DNA of 64,000 bases from a candidate division KSB1 bacterium (GTDB taxonomy: Bacteria; Zhuqueibacterota; Zhuqueibacteria; Residuimicrobiales; Krinioviventaceae), in the NCBI GenBank assembly GCA_034521575.1, contig JAXHMJ010000001.1, positions 451,282-515,281 on the forward strand. The letters run 5' to 3'. Both the position numbers and the translations under genes were made by a program. Positions 1 through 8,934 of this stretch are shown piece after piece. Within the stretch, counting starts at the first letter, position 1. Each line of letters opens with the position of its first letter. Under the pieces are notes generated by a model. The model searched no databases. It saw nothing but the letters and a program-made list of their open reading frames with translations, and had not been told where the DNA came from.

Positions 1-2597
1 TTGACGGTTTTGCTTCCCGGGCTGGTGAAGCTATGAGACCGCGTCGAAGAACCCCAACTCGAAAGAGTTCCATTATGCCAGTCGAATTGATATTCTACAC
101 TATGGTCTAAATTGCTTGCCGCACCGCCTGTAGAAAATGACAGGCTTTCTCCGACCTCACCGGTGGATGGACCTGTCGGTGTTGAGGGGGTGGAAACTGT
201 TTCCATGGTTTCATCAAAATAGGCTGTCACTTGTTTATCCTGATCCATGATTACGGTTTCAAAGTTTTCAGCCCCGCTTAAATCGCCACCCCAGTGGTCA
301 AATTGATATCCTTGGGCACCAAAGGCCTGGAGTGTTACGGATTCATTGTATTCAAAATTTGTCTTGTCAGGTGATTTGGCAACCGTTCCACTGCCGGCCG
401 GATTAACGGCGATGGTTAGATTGCAATATGATATGGATACGGTTTTTGCACTCGACCAGTCAGAAACCACGTTTGTATTGACCTGGGAACGGGCTCTTGA
501 CTGAATTTGAAAGCTTCCGGAGCTGTTATACGAATGATTGCGGGAAGACGCACCCCAGGAAGATGTATTCCCATCCCCCCATTTATATTGATACTCGACT
601 GGATTTTCCAGATTGCTGCTGGAACCACCGGTTGAGAAGGACAGGGGTTGTCCGACTTTGGCGGTTGAGGGGCCGCTTGGACGATTGGGTACAGTAACAT
701 ATTCTTCTTGCTCAATGGAAAAACTAAAAATATCTGACCAATTACCTATGGGTTTACCTGAACGGACGCGCCAATAATAGGTATTCCCTGGATTCAGACT
801 CTCGTCGATTTGAAAATATGTATTTAAAATGTCATATTGAGTTTTTACTTTATTACTAAAATTAATATCTTTTGCTATCTCAAATAGATAGTTTTCTGCA
901 CAGGAAACTGAATTCCATTGAAATGTGGGTTGAGTTTCCGAGATATTAGAATTGTTATTTGGAAATTCTAATTCGGGGGCATTCAAACCATCAAAATAAA
1001 AAGTCCATTCTTCAGAATAATCCGACCATTCTCCGTTTACGTAGGCTTTGACTTTCCATTGGAATTCACCCTCATCCTTAGGATGATAGTCGTAGCTTGT
1101 ATTGCCATTAGAAGAACCAGATTCAAAACTTGTCCATCCTGGTGCTTTGATGTATATTTTGTAATTTGAGGCATTAGGTACTGGTTCCCATTCGAAAGTA
1201 ATTTTGCAGGATTGATGGCTGTTATTATTAGGATATAATAACACTGGCTTTATTGATGCAATAGTTTCAAAGCTTAGTATTTCACCCTCTGCCCATCCAC
1301 TGTTATTTTTTGCCCATGCACGAAAATAGTATTGAGTTCCAGGATTGAGATTTGAGAGATTAAACCAAAATAAATCGCCAGACACATTAATATCACCATA
1401 ATAACTTGAGCTAGGATCGTCTGATACCCAATTATCTGAACTCCAATTATTATCGTTTTCACTTGTTCCCCAATCAAATCTTCTTTCAGTTATATTTGAG
1501 CTGCCATTATCTGTGATTTTGGCATTGAGAATAGCAGCGGTTTTAATAATCGCCGATGCAGGTTTAGTTTCTACGGTAGGTATTTGTGCAGAACTCCCAA
1601 AATTAAATGAATTATAAAAAATATAAGAGTAAAGATAATTGCCACCATAACTGCCTCCCCAGGTAGCTCCGACATATGGAGTATAAACATACAAGTCTGC
1701 AGTTGCAATATTTGTTGGTGTTACAAATATACCATCTTCAGAAAGTTTTGTAATATCAACTCCCCATCCAATTTTTTGTCCGAATGTTTCAATTTCCTGC
1801 CAGTTTTTTCTTAATTGCCATGTTCCAGCATTTATTTGTTGTGCAAATCCATAGAAACTTGGATCTTCATAACCCATTGCCTTTAATAATACTCTATCAT
1901 CAGGTTTAGAATTCATGTAGATCAAGGATTGTTCTTTTTGAAGAGTAGTAATTATAACTTGAGGATTAATTTTATCAGGTGTTATGTCATAACTGTGATA
2001 ATTTTGAGATGCGTTAAAAATTATTTCAGCAGCACTTCTAACTACACCATCAATATCTTCTGTTTTAAAATCTGATAGAAAACTCCCTCCATTCACAACA
2101 TTTTCCAGAAAATATTGAATGTCACTAATACTCATTGATTGATAATTTAAAAAGTCATCATTTGATGTTACATAATTTTTTGAATATTCAGTAAGTTTTT
2201 GCTTTTTTAGACTTTCCTTTGATCCTAAATCGATTTCAATGTTTTTAATTATATAATTTATCAAGATTGTATTTTCTTTTGTTAATGCCTGTACACGAAT
2301 ATCAATTAAATTGCTGTTAATACTTGAAATATTAAGTGTAAATTGTGTTTGAGTAATAAATTGTTTATTTATTTTACTCCATTTATCAGATTCAATTTCT
2401 TTCCAATATATATTATAATAGCTGGCTTTTTCGGTATCCAACCAATAAATATACACATCCTTGATTGTGTGCCATACCCAAAGATTTTTGCTTTTATTAA
2501 AAATAACAGCATTTTGTTCATAGCAAAAAGCTGGTAACAGACTTGAAATTATTGTAAAGAATAAAATTAAAAGATTAATGTTTTTTGTTCTAGACAT
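1..2597 (-). CDS. Secreted fibronectin-III/PKD-like repeat protein, C-terminus beyond left edge
   Basis: The frame is open from an ATG at 2597 to the window edge (at least 865 residues) with no stop, so the C-terminus is missing. It begins with a basic tip and a hydrophobic stretch (MSRTKNINLLILFFTIIS), a signal peptide. Residues about 30-110 look like one FN3-type sandwich. About 300-600 hold three FN3-like units with YPNNNS/FPNNNS linkers and WxWxP-type strands. Then come PKD-like YxYxWGDGxxSSWG repeats around an InlB-B-like repeat (GSGTVAKSP...FDHWGGDLSG). An AGAGGA-type ribosome site precedes the ATG. This is an extracellular or surface protein with no catalytic domain visible here. It lies 24 bp downstream of the small membrane protein gene and is probably co-transcribed with it. 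The missing end could carry a sorting domain or an enzyme. Confidence 0.8.
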   Translation of the reverse strand, partial: MSRTKNINLLILFFTIISSLLPAFCYEQNAVIFNKSKNLWVWHTIKDVYIYWLDTEKASYYNIYWKEIESDKWSKINKQFITQTQFTLNISSINSNLIDIRVQALTKENTILINYIIKNIEIDLGSKESLKKQKLTEYSKNYVTSNDDFLNYQSMSISDIQYFLENVVNGGSFLSDFKTEDIDGVVRSAAEIIFNASQNYHSYDITPDKINPQVIITTLQKEQSLIYMNSKPDDRVLLKAMGYEDPSFYGFAQQINAGTWQLRKNWQEIETFGQKIGWGVDITKLSEDGIFVTPTNIATADLYVYTPYVGATWGGSYGGNYLYSYIFYNSFNFGSSAQIPTVETKPASAIIKTAAILNAKITDNGSSNITERRFDWGTSENDNNWSSDNWVSDDPSSSYYGDINVSGDLFWFNLSNLNPGTQYYFRAWAKNNSGWAEGEILSFETIASIKPVLLYPNNNSHQSCKITFEWEPVPNASNYKIYIKAPGWTSFESGSSNGNTSYDYHPKDEGEFQWKVKAYVNGEWSDYSEEWTFYFDGLNAPELEFPNNNSNISETQPTFQWNSVSCAENYLFEIAKDINFSNKVKTQYDILNTYFQIDESLNPGNTYYWRVRSGKPIGNWSDIFSFSIEQEEYVTVPNRPSGPSTAKVGQPLSFSTGGSSSNLENPVEYQYKWGDGNTSSWGASSRNHSYNSSGSFQIQSRARSQVNTNVVSDWSSAKTVSISYCNLTIAVNPAGSGTVAKSPDKTNFEYNESVTLQAFGAQGYQFDHWGGDLSGAENFETVIMDQDKQVTAYFDETMETVSTPSTPTGPSTGEVGESLSFSTGGAASNLDHSVEYQFDWHNGTLSSWGSSTRSHSFTSPGSKTV

Positions 2598-2621
2598 AAT
2601 AATCCTCTTAAAATGTTTTAG

Positions 2622-3032
2622 TCATTCCTCCACATCCCTTCCCATCATCCGATAAATCAAATACGCCAACACAAAAACCAAACCCGCTGTGGATAAAAAT
2701 CCCCACCCGAGTAAAAGGACAAAAGAGGGTACCCCAAGAAGAATATGGGCCTTTATGCAGAGATAGATCAATAAGGCAATCGACATGGTCATGGCTAAAA
2801 GCCCTGTCCAGGTTGCCGGGTTATCGGATAGAGAAGCTGTTTGATCATCCACATAGACGGTTGCTATAAAGAGTAAAAGGCACAGAACCGTATACAGTGT
2901 TCTGGAAAGGGTAATCGGTTTGAACTGGTATTTGATCTGAGAATGTGCATTAATGATCCGGGTGAAAATGATCATCAATACAATTCCACCCAGTATAGCG
3001 AGTAAAATATAAAGGTCGTTGGATTCTTGCAT
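2622..3032 (-). CDS. Small four-helix membrane protein, unknown function
   Basis: A 136-residue protein with four hydrophobic segments at about 8-24, 46-61, 75-93 and 100-127. The C-terminal tail (YRMMGRDVEE) is charged and probably cytosolic. There is no catalytic motif, and I do not recognise the family. It is just upstream of the secreted FN3 protein on the same strand, so the two may form an operon. The start at 3032 is the only ATG that keeps the first membrane helix whole. Function cannot be inferred from sequence. Confidence 0.6.
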   Translation of the reverse strand: MQESNDLYILLAILGGIVLMIIFTRIINAHSQIKYQFKPITLSRTLYTVLCLLLFIATVYVDDQTASLSDNPATWTGLLAMTMSIALLIYLCIKAHILLGVPSFVLLLGWGFLSTAGLVFVLAYLIYRMMGRDVEE

Positions 3033-3394
3033 GTTTTATTTTACCCCTTGCAGGGAACCCAAATGTTTTGTTCATTTTAAAAAAATTATAAACTCGTTTG
3101 CGGGATTTACCCAATTCTCAATTTTTTGTTTTACCGCTCCGCTTGTCGTATAAACCCCGGTATTTGAATAAAGCAATTTTGTCATCCAAATGCAAGTTAT
3201 TTTTCAAATTTTTTCAGAATGGCTTAACATTTCTGGCTTTTTCTTTCTTCTTACTTTATACAACCTATGCTCAAATTGAAATATATTAAAAAATATACAT
3301 CTATTCCATTGCATAAGAGATAATACGTATTCAAAAAACCGTCTTTAAGTCAGGAGTATGGGGTTATCAGTCTCGCCCCGAAAATCTCCCCCTA
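3033..3394. other. AT-rich intergenic region, no gene seen
   Basis: About 360 bp between the start of the membrane-protein operon and the end of the SecB-like gene. It is AT-rich with runs of A and T, and the open frames on the plus strand look like chance. It probably contains the promoter of the leftward operon and the 3' end of the HicA-HicB-SecB transcript. I see no strong hairpin terminator. Confidence 0.5.
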
Positions 3395-3802
3395 CTACCG
3401 CTTCATCAACGGCAGCGTCAGCGGCTGAATATTCATCCGCGAGGTCAAAGAATTCACATATTCGCGGAAGAACGGCCAGACGTTCAGCGGCAGGCTGTGG
3501 GTTTTGTAAATATCGAAAAAATCCTCGTCAATATCTTTGCTGGATTTGAATGTGATCAGATAAACGCATTCAATTTTGATCGCTGTTTTCTTTTCATTGT
3601 TTTTCGAGGTCAGGGTGTACTTGTTTTCAACCTTGAACCCCTGATCGATATTTTCAAACGAAGCCTGGTCGCGGATGGATATATTCATCTGTGGCGTCAA
3701 AAGTTCATGAGAGATATGGGCGCTCATTTTAATGCAGCTGATGTTCAGAAGTTCTATGGTTTCAAGGGTTTTGCGATAATGTTCCGGTGAGATGTTTGGC
3801 AT
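3395..3802 (-). CDS. SecB-like chaperone of a toxin-antitoxin-chaperone module
   Basis: A 135-residue protein beginning MPNISPEHYRKTLETIELLNI. The last third (NVWPFFREYVNSLTSRMNIQPLTLPLMKR) matches the conserved end of the SecB fold, whose pattern is WPYxREyi...sRxxxppLxLPp. The upstream frame is longer, but ATG 3802 is preceded by GAGGA at proper spacing and follows the HicB stop by 8 bp, so I chose it. SecB-like proteins encoded beside toxin-antitoxin pairs act as dedicated chaperones that protect an aggregation-prone antitoxin (TAC systems). Position after hicA-hicB and the shared strand support that role rather than general secretion. A housekeeping SecB would not normally sit here. Confidence 0.8.
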   Translation of the reverse strand: MPNISPEHYRKTLETIELLNISCIKMSAHISHELLTPQMNISIRDQASFENIDQGFKVENKYTLTSKNNEKKTAIKIECVYLITFKSSKDIDEDFFDIYKTHSLPLNVWPFFREYVNSLTSRMNIQPLTLPLMKR

Positions 3803-3810
3803 AGCAGTCC

Positions 3811-4344
3811 TCATCCGCATTGGGGATATTCGTAATGGTTCATGTCCACCACATTCGCGCATTTTTCATGTTGGGGCCAGCTGAGTTGCTCCACGTCGTA
3901 GCTGATTTCCTTGATATGATTGAATATATCCGTGACCTGTTGATGTATGAGTTTGACTTCTTCCTGTATGGTGTTCAAATAGGATTTGCGGGTCAACAAA
4001 TACAGACAAAACTGATTCAGCGTGGAATCGTTTTTCTTCGCCTCCAACGCCAGACTGCGGTGCAGTTCATTGGGGATGCGCAGGACAAACCGGCCCGAGT
4101 ATTCTTTTTCTTCTTCCGTTACCGGCTCGGGAATTTTAATGCCGCGTTCCAGATACCGGTTGAATAAATATTCTTTTGTCTCGTTCAGATTTTCAAGCGC
4201 TTCTTCAACGGTTTCACCGTCTCCTAAAAATGCATATTTGCCCAGTAACGGAATGCAGGCCTGATATCCGCCGCCCTGGTCCTCCGGGATTTTTTGTATT
4301 TCTATGGGATAATTCAGATTCATATAATAGTCAAGTTTTTTCAT
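3811..4344 (-). CDS. hicB: HicB-family antitoxin with long C-terminal extension
   Basis: 177 residues. The N-terminal half is the degraded RNase-H-like HicB fold (YPIEIQKIPEDQGGGYQACIPLLGKYAFLGDGETVEEALENL). Residues about 85-120 (GRFVLRIPNELHRSLALEAKKNDSTLNQFCLYLL) are an RHH-type DNA-binding segment of the HicB/Arc kind. The remaining 55 or so residues (IQEEVKLIHQQVTDIFNHIKEISYDVEQLSWPQHEKC...YEYPQCG) are unusual for HicB. By analogy with TAC antitoxins this could be the chaperone-addiction region bound by the adjacent SecB-like protein. The start overlaps the HicA stop as ATGA, so translation is coupled. HicB normally neutralises HicA and represses the operon. Confidence 0.85.
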   Translation of the reverse strand: MKKLDYYMNLNYPIEIQKIPEDQGGGYQACIPLLGKYAFLGDGETVEEALENLNETKEYLFNRYLERGIKIPEPVTEEEKEYSGRFVLRIPNELHRSLALEAKKNDSTLNQFCLYLLTRKSYLNTIQEEVKLIHQQVTDIFNHIKEISYDVEQLSWPQHEKCANVVDMNHYEYPQCG

Positions 4345-4616
4345 TCACCTTCCTCCTCGATCAGGGAAATCGCTTTTAGGATCTGTTTCAGATAGCGACC
4401 TTTGACGACCTGGCCGCTTTTCACCGGTACCGTAAATTCACCCTCGGCGCCAAAATTCTTTTGATTGATTAAGCAACGATGACGTACCACGACGTGCGAT
4501 CCCCGTTTTTGATCAATTTCGAAATTGTAACGTTTGAGAACACTAAAAATTTCTTTCTTGTTCACTTCTCTCGGTTTTGATGCCCACTTTGCGAGGGTTT
4601 TCTCCAGCTTTGACAT
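4341..4616 (-). CDS. hicA: HicA-family mRNA interferase toxin
   Basis: 91 residues, typical HicA size. The double-stranded-RNA-binding-like fold is recognisable: KKEIFSVLKRYNFEIDQKRGSHVVVRHR, with the catalytic His in the GSH motif (about residue 41), then FTVPVKSGQVVKGRYLKQILKAI. HicA toxins bind and cleave mRNA. This one is first in the operon and overlaps HicB by 4 bp. No clear ribosome site precedes the ATG. The likely -10 (TATACT) is only about 20 bp upstream, so the transcript may be nearly leaderless, which would keep toxin synthesis low. Confidence 0.85.
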   Translation of the reverse strand: MSKLEKTLAKWASKPREVNKKEIFSVLKRYNFEIDQKRGSHVVVRHRCLINQKNFGAEGEFTVPVKSGQVVKGRYLKQILKAISLIEEEGE

Positions 4617-4621
4617 GTAAA

Positions 4622-4639
4622 TATACCATATATAGTATA
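4622..4639 (-). promoter_or_regulatory. Probable hicA promoter -10 with overlapping dyad operator
   Basis: On the minus strand the sequence reads TATACTATATATGGTATA, with arms TATAC and GTATA. TATACT makes a good -10 element; a weak -35 (CTCACA) lies 17 bp further upstream. The dyad covers the -10 box and is a natural candidate operator for the RHH domain of HicB. Confidence 0.45.
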
Positions 4640-4810
4640 AAAATGCAACAAAAAAATGTGAGTTACTATTTCATATGACTTGACTCGGTGGTGTTTTGAA
4701 CAAGATGGTAAACGTGTGATAATCGCACGCTTTAATTTTAATCCTTTCATAATAACGAGTTTGTTTTTTATGTTTTATGAATGGAGTCATTAACACAGAG
4801 AACAAATAAT

Positions 4811-7327
4811 TTATAATTCTCGCAACTTGACAACATAATCAAAAATCTTTTTATTGTTTTCGAAAAACCCCTCATTCAGGATACAAAAACGATCCAATAA
4901 TGCTTTTACACATATGCCTTTTGAAAACAGAAAACAATAGGCTTTATTATTTTCATATTTTTTATCAGATGGTTTTTCAACGATGCCAAATCCCGGATGG
5001 TTGTAATAGACCAGATCACCGATTTGGAAATGTATTGACTTTTGGCTCGCAATTAATTGGTCATAGTTTTGATCAAAATATTTTTTAAAATCAATATACA
5101 CGTTGTTTATTTCAATCGCTTTTTGTATCCATTCCTCCAGATTTTCTATGTCCAGATTTTGGATATAGTAATGAATGATCCTCGGTTTCAAATTTTTGTA
5201 TATTGAGGCTTTATTTTTCAAAGTATTGAGAAGGATTGCCCTGAGGATTATATCTCTATGGTTTTTCCAGATATCTAATTTCAAAAGCAGAAATAACGCA
5301 AAGTAGAGTGACCCTTCCCCATAGATATTGGATAGATCTCTTTCTTTATATCGTTCCTGAACATAATCCAGCAATCCATTTGTTTGGTTAGGTCCGTTTG
5401 CATTGAAAAAAAGTATTTTGAATACTTTGACAATCCAATCTCCAAGATAGTCATGAAAAAATTTATCGTTTTGATATAATTTGTAAAACAAGGCGGATAC
5501 CCAGATTGATGCCTCGACCAATTGAATACTGCCGCACGTTTCAGCAAAGGATTCCGTTGCCATTTTTTTAAAAAAAGAGTCAATTTGTTTTACCGATTTT
5601 TTGCGGAAATCCTCCTGTTGTTTTTTGCCTGGCTTTTTTCGGTTTTTTGTTTTCTCAACATGTCTGGAATCATAATCCTCTGTAATGGCATCGGAATCAT
5701 CATCATCAATATGGTCACTTTTGAAAAACAGGGTAATCATTTGGGATAACGGAGAGTAATAAAAATGCGACTCTTTTAATGTCGAGCGTTTTCCTGATAC
5801 CTCTGAAAGAGAACGAATCAAATCATCTGAATTTACAATGCCGGCTTTTTCTTTATTTTCAGGTTTTTGTAATGATTTTTCCCGGGCCATATATTCCGGA
5901 AAATCATGGCTTCTGTTTATTAAAATCTCACACATTTGTGAGATAAGCTTTATGGTTTTGTTGTATTCTGGATTGATATTGACATTTGACAAAGACTCTA
6001 TTGCAATTTTTGCGCGTTTTTTATGATCTGAATACAACAAGCTATCCGGTCGGTCGATCCAGCGGGAATCCGAATATGTTTCTCCTTTATTGTCTTTAAA
6101 TGATATTTTTAAAAGACTGGAGCCAATGAAATCCGAATCCAGGTCCAATTCCAGGTGCCATTTCTTCTCACTTTGGATATATTTAAAGGGTAGAATCCTG
6201 TCGGTATTGATATCAAGCCAAGCTTCCCTTATCAAGGGAGGATCTTTGGAAAAAACAGCTTCGATACGATCATATGCTGAGTTCAGGTTTAACGATTTTA
6301 TATAGTAATTTTTATTAAATTTATCTTTTTCATGTTTTTCTTGATCCATTTCTTTGATTTTGACAGGATTGAATGATTTGATCCCGATAGTATTTGATGG
6401 GACTTTAGCAATGATATTCGAAATATCTTTAAGATTGAGTTCATCATACACCGCTATGGATTCGACGTTTCCGCCCTGGTGAGGCGGCAGTAGCCATGCT
6501 GCTTTGGAGCAATTGGCTGATCCCATAATCATTGCGCTATTATTTGATCCTTCGAATATATAACATTTACCGTGCAATCTTTTATCTTTATAAAGTGCAA
6601 GGGTCAATTGATATTCCTTGTTCTGAAATTCTTGCGGATCAAATTGGCAATTGTCCTGATTGATACAAACAATAAATTCTTTTATGCCGAACTTTTTGCT
6701 GCACCAGTCTAAAAATGCACCCTTTACATCCGTTGATCCGGTAAATATCGTTGCTTTTTTAAATTGTTTTGTTTTCCAGCGTTCTGCCAATTGGCTTGCG
6801 AGTGACCGGTCGGGAGGTGTGATAAGTATGGGAGAAGCATCAGGTGTTGAATCATTTTTTGATAGCCATTCATACTTGCTCATCTTTTCGATTAATTCTA
6901 ATGCCAGATCTTCGTCAATATAGTTTTGGATCTGATCAAATATGTTTTTAAATTGTCCCCCCATTGATTGATCAAATTCCCATACGGCGGCAAGTTCATC
7001 ATTGAGCCCCCAGCCACCAAGGGTTAGATTGCCGGAACCGATCCAGAGTTTACCGCCTTTTTCGCCGAACTTTAGGATTATTTTACAATGAAAACACCCC
7101 TTTGGAAATTGACGGCATAGATAATAATTGCTTCCTAATCTTTTTGATTGAAATTTGTTTTGTTCCAGATATTGAAATAGAGCTTCTCCATCCGCCAGGA
7201 CCATTGTGTGATTTGTTGTTGTACTCAAATCAAACAACACTTTATGTTCGAAAAAATTCAAATCCAGATTATAGGTCAAAAAGATGAAGGATTCGTAGTT
7301 TGTGTTGCAAAACTTACTTGGATTCAT
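4811..7327 (-). CDS. Large phospholipase D-fold nuclease-like protein of the defence operon
   Basis: 838 residues. Two HKD half-sites are visible: H80-C-K82 followed by GSGNLT at 97-102, and H252-G-K254 (LHGKCYIF) followed by GSANCS at 269-274. This is the arrangement of PLD-superfamily nucleases, in which two half-sites make one active site. The canonical Asp of HxKxxxxD is not conserved in either copy. Residues after about 300 are unlike known domains. A charged Lys-rich stretch is near 540-570 and a compact C-terminal domain (GDLVYYNHPGFGIVEKP) could be SH3- or KOW-like. DISARM operons encode a much shorter PLD protein (DrmC); this is a longer relative or a functional substitute. It is last in the operon, and its start overlaps the previous gene by 14 bp. 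Confidence 0.75.
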   Translation of the reverse strand: MNPSKFCNTNYESFIFLTYNLDLNFFEHKVLFDLSTTTNHTMVLADGEALFQYLEQNKFQSKRLGSNYYLCRQFPKGCFHCKIILKFGEKGGKLWIGSGNLTLGGWGLNDELAAVWEFDQSMGGQFKNIFDQIQNYIDEDLALELIEKMSKYEWLSKNDSTPDASPILITPPDRSLASQLAERWKTKQFKKATIFTGSTDVKGAFLDWCSKKFGIKEFIVCINQDNCQFDPQEFQNKEYQLTLALYKDKRLHGKCYIFEGSNNSAMIMGSANCSKAAWLLPPHQGGNVESIAVYDELNLKDISNIIAKVPSNTIGIKSFNPVKIKEMDQEKHEKDKFNKNYYIKSLNLNSAYDRIEAVFSKDPPLIREAWLDINTDRILPFKYIQSEKKWHLELDLDSDFIGSSLLKISFKDNKGETYSDSRWIDRPDSLLYSDHKKRAKIAIESLSNVNINPEYNKTIKLISQMCEILINRSHDFPEYMAREKSLQKPENKEKAGIVNSDDLIRSLSEVSGKRSTLKESHFYYSPLSQMITLFFKSDHIDDDDSDAITEDYDSRHVEKTKNRKKPGKKQQEDFRKKSVKQIDSFFKKMATESFAETCGSIQLVEASIWVSALFYKLYQNDKFFHDYLGDWIVKVFKILFFNANGPNQTNGLLDYVQERYKERDLSNIYGEGSLYFALFLLLKLDIWKNHRDIILRAILLNTLKNKASIYKNLKPRIIHYYIQNLDIENLEEWIQKAIEINNVYIDFKKYFDQNYDQLIASQKSIHFQIGDLVYYNHPGFGIVEKPSDKKYENNKAYCFLFSKGICVKALLDRFCILNEGFFENNKKIFDYVVKLREL

Positions 7328-8927
7328 GTGGATTATACTCGCTTAATAATTTTAATCCTTTATGCAAAATGTTTATTCCGTTCCCGGTTATGCCTTTCTC
7401 ATCCACTAACCCCAATTGATGCAGCCAGCCAATGGCCTGCTTGAAACGGGAAACTGTACGACCACCCTCGAATGTTTTATCATTTACAGGCAGCCAGCAT
7501 TCGTTTTCTTTATAAATGACTGCAACATTTTCGGAACGATTTTGCATACGGCTCATTACAATGTTTAGATGCTGTTGGACAGTTGAGGTGACCAAATCAG
7601 TGCAAACATCCAAAAGCTTCCAGTTCTCAGTTCGATATTGTTCCAATTTTGACAGGATGGTTGTTAGTTCAAAGCGCCCACCCCGTATACTCAATTGTTG
7701 GTTAAAATCCGTTTGGGTTTCGGGATCAATTCGCCTGGCTGCCAAGACCCAACATGCGGGCAGTAAAAGCAAATTGTAAAAATCTGAATGTAAAGATGAC
7801 TCGATGATCTGTAATTCATTCAAACCGTTCTCCCAACGGGCCAGGCCTGCATGATATGATTTATTGGTCAATTGCTTGTCAATTTGTTTTTCAAATTCAA
7901 TAAACGAAAAATTTTGTAAATCTTTTTCATCATTCAATATATGCAATTCATCGAATTGATCAATGAGCTCGTTCTGATGAGAAAATAATTCCTGTAAAAC
8001 AATTCGATAATGCGGCGGTTGCTTGTCTTTTATTTTATGAATGATGTTTGTTACCAGCCGGAATGTACTTTCATGAACAACGGCCAACATGTCCCGGATT
8101 AAATAGGCCAGCCAGCCGTTTTTCATATTATGAAACAGCTCCATGTCATATTTTTGAGGTCTCATTGAAGCTGACAAGATATCATCAACCTCCAGCATTT
8201 GATTTTTATCCTGAGCGAGCTGCAATAATAATGTGTAGGTGGCCACGCGATTGATTTCATCAATTTGCGGTATTCCGGGAATTATACAGTTAATCAACAG
8301 CTCTTTTTCATCAGCGGGGATATGGTGGATATCAAGTATTTGGGCAAACTCTTTAAGTTCATCCACTCCTGCTTTATCAATATCGGGATTGTGTACAAGT
8401 TTATCATAAAAAGCAGTTTGCACCAATTTATTTTCAATACTCTCTGCTAGGGGAATACCGCGTTCTTTGGACAGACCGGGAAGACCGCTTTCAGGATCAG
8501 TGATGCCGATTTTTAATTGCTCAGCAGGACTTGCATAAAGGCTGAACGCGATTTGATTGACTAATTTTTCCAGGGATACCGTACCATTTGAGTCTTTAAG
8601 CAATTGGTGTGCTTTTTCAGAGCCTACTAATTGCATAGTATTATTGTTGTTCAGTATAGTCCCCATCACAAGCGCGGCTTCAATCCTGGCTGCAAATTCC
8701 TGCATGGATCTCAAAGATGCTTTTAATTTTAAATCGATATACTTTTTGAGGATCCAGGCCCGAAGCGATAAATATCGGATTTGCGGGCTGATTGTGGTAA
8801 TTCCGTTTAAATAGTGATTACCAATCGCCTGCACTGGATTTTCGCAAGCCGAGTAAATCCAAACCTCCGGTAATTTTATATGGATTTTCAACCCAGCCGG
8901 GAAGCGAGATGTTGTGTTTGCCGTCAT
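7314..8927 (-). CDS. Unknown 537-aa helical protein of the defence operon
   Basis: I recognise no family. The protein is predicted mostly alpha-helical, with many Leu/Ile heptads between about 150 and 450. The last 60 residues (WLPVNDKTFEGGRTVSRFKQAIGWLHQLGLVDEKGITGNGINILHKGLKLL) look like a winged-helix domain, suggesting nucleic-acid or partner binding. It lies 7 bp after the upstream gene and overlaps the PLD gene by 14 bp, so it is translationally coupled within the operon. The constant position between the two PLD-fold proteins suggests a structural or adaptor role in the same complex, but that is inference only. Confidence 0.65.
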   Translation of the reverse strand: MTANTTSRFPAGLKIHIKLPEVWIYSACENPVQAIGNHYLNGITTISPQIRYLSLRAWILKKYIDLKLKASLRSMQEFAARIEAALVMGTILNNNNTMQLVGSEKAHQLLKDSNGTVSLEKLVNQIAFSLYASPAEQLKIGITDPESGLPGLSKERGIPLAESIENKLVQTAFYDKLVHNPDIDKAGVDELKEFAQILDIHHIPADEKELLINCIIPGIPQIDEINRVATYTLLLQLAQDKNQMLEVDDILSASMRPQKYDMELFHNMKNGWLAYLIRDMLAVVHESTFRLVTNIIHKIKDKQPPHYRIVLQELFSHQNELIDQFDELHILNDEKDLQNFSFIEFEKQIDKQLTNKSYHAGLARWENGLNELQIIESSLHSDFYNLLLLPACWVLAARRIDPETQTDFNQQLSIRGGRFELTTILSKLEQYRTENWKLLDVCTDLVTSTVQQHLNIVMSRMQNRSENVAVIYKENECWLPVNDKTFEGGRTVSRFKQAIGWLHQLGLVDEKGITGNGINILHKGLKLLSEYNPHESK

Positions 8928-8934
8928 AGTTCAT

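Noticed and set aside
3811-4379. Plus-strand open frames across the hicA-hicB genes
   Set aside because: They are antisense to well-recognised genes and have no family features.
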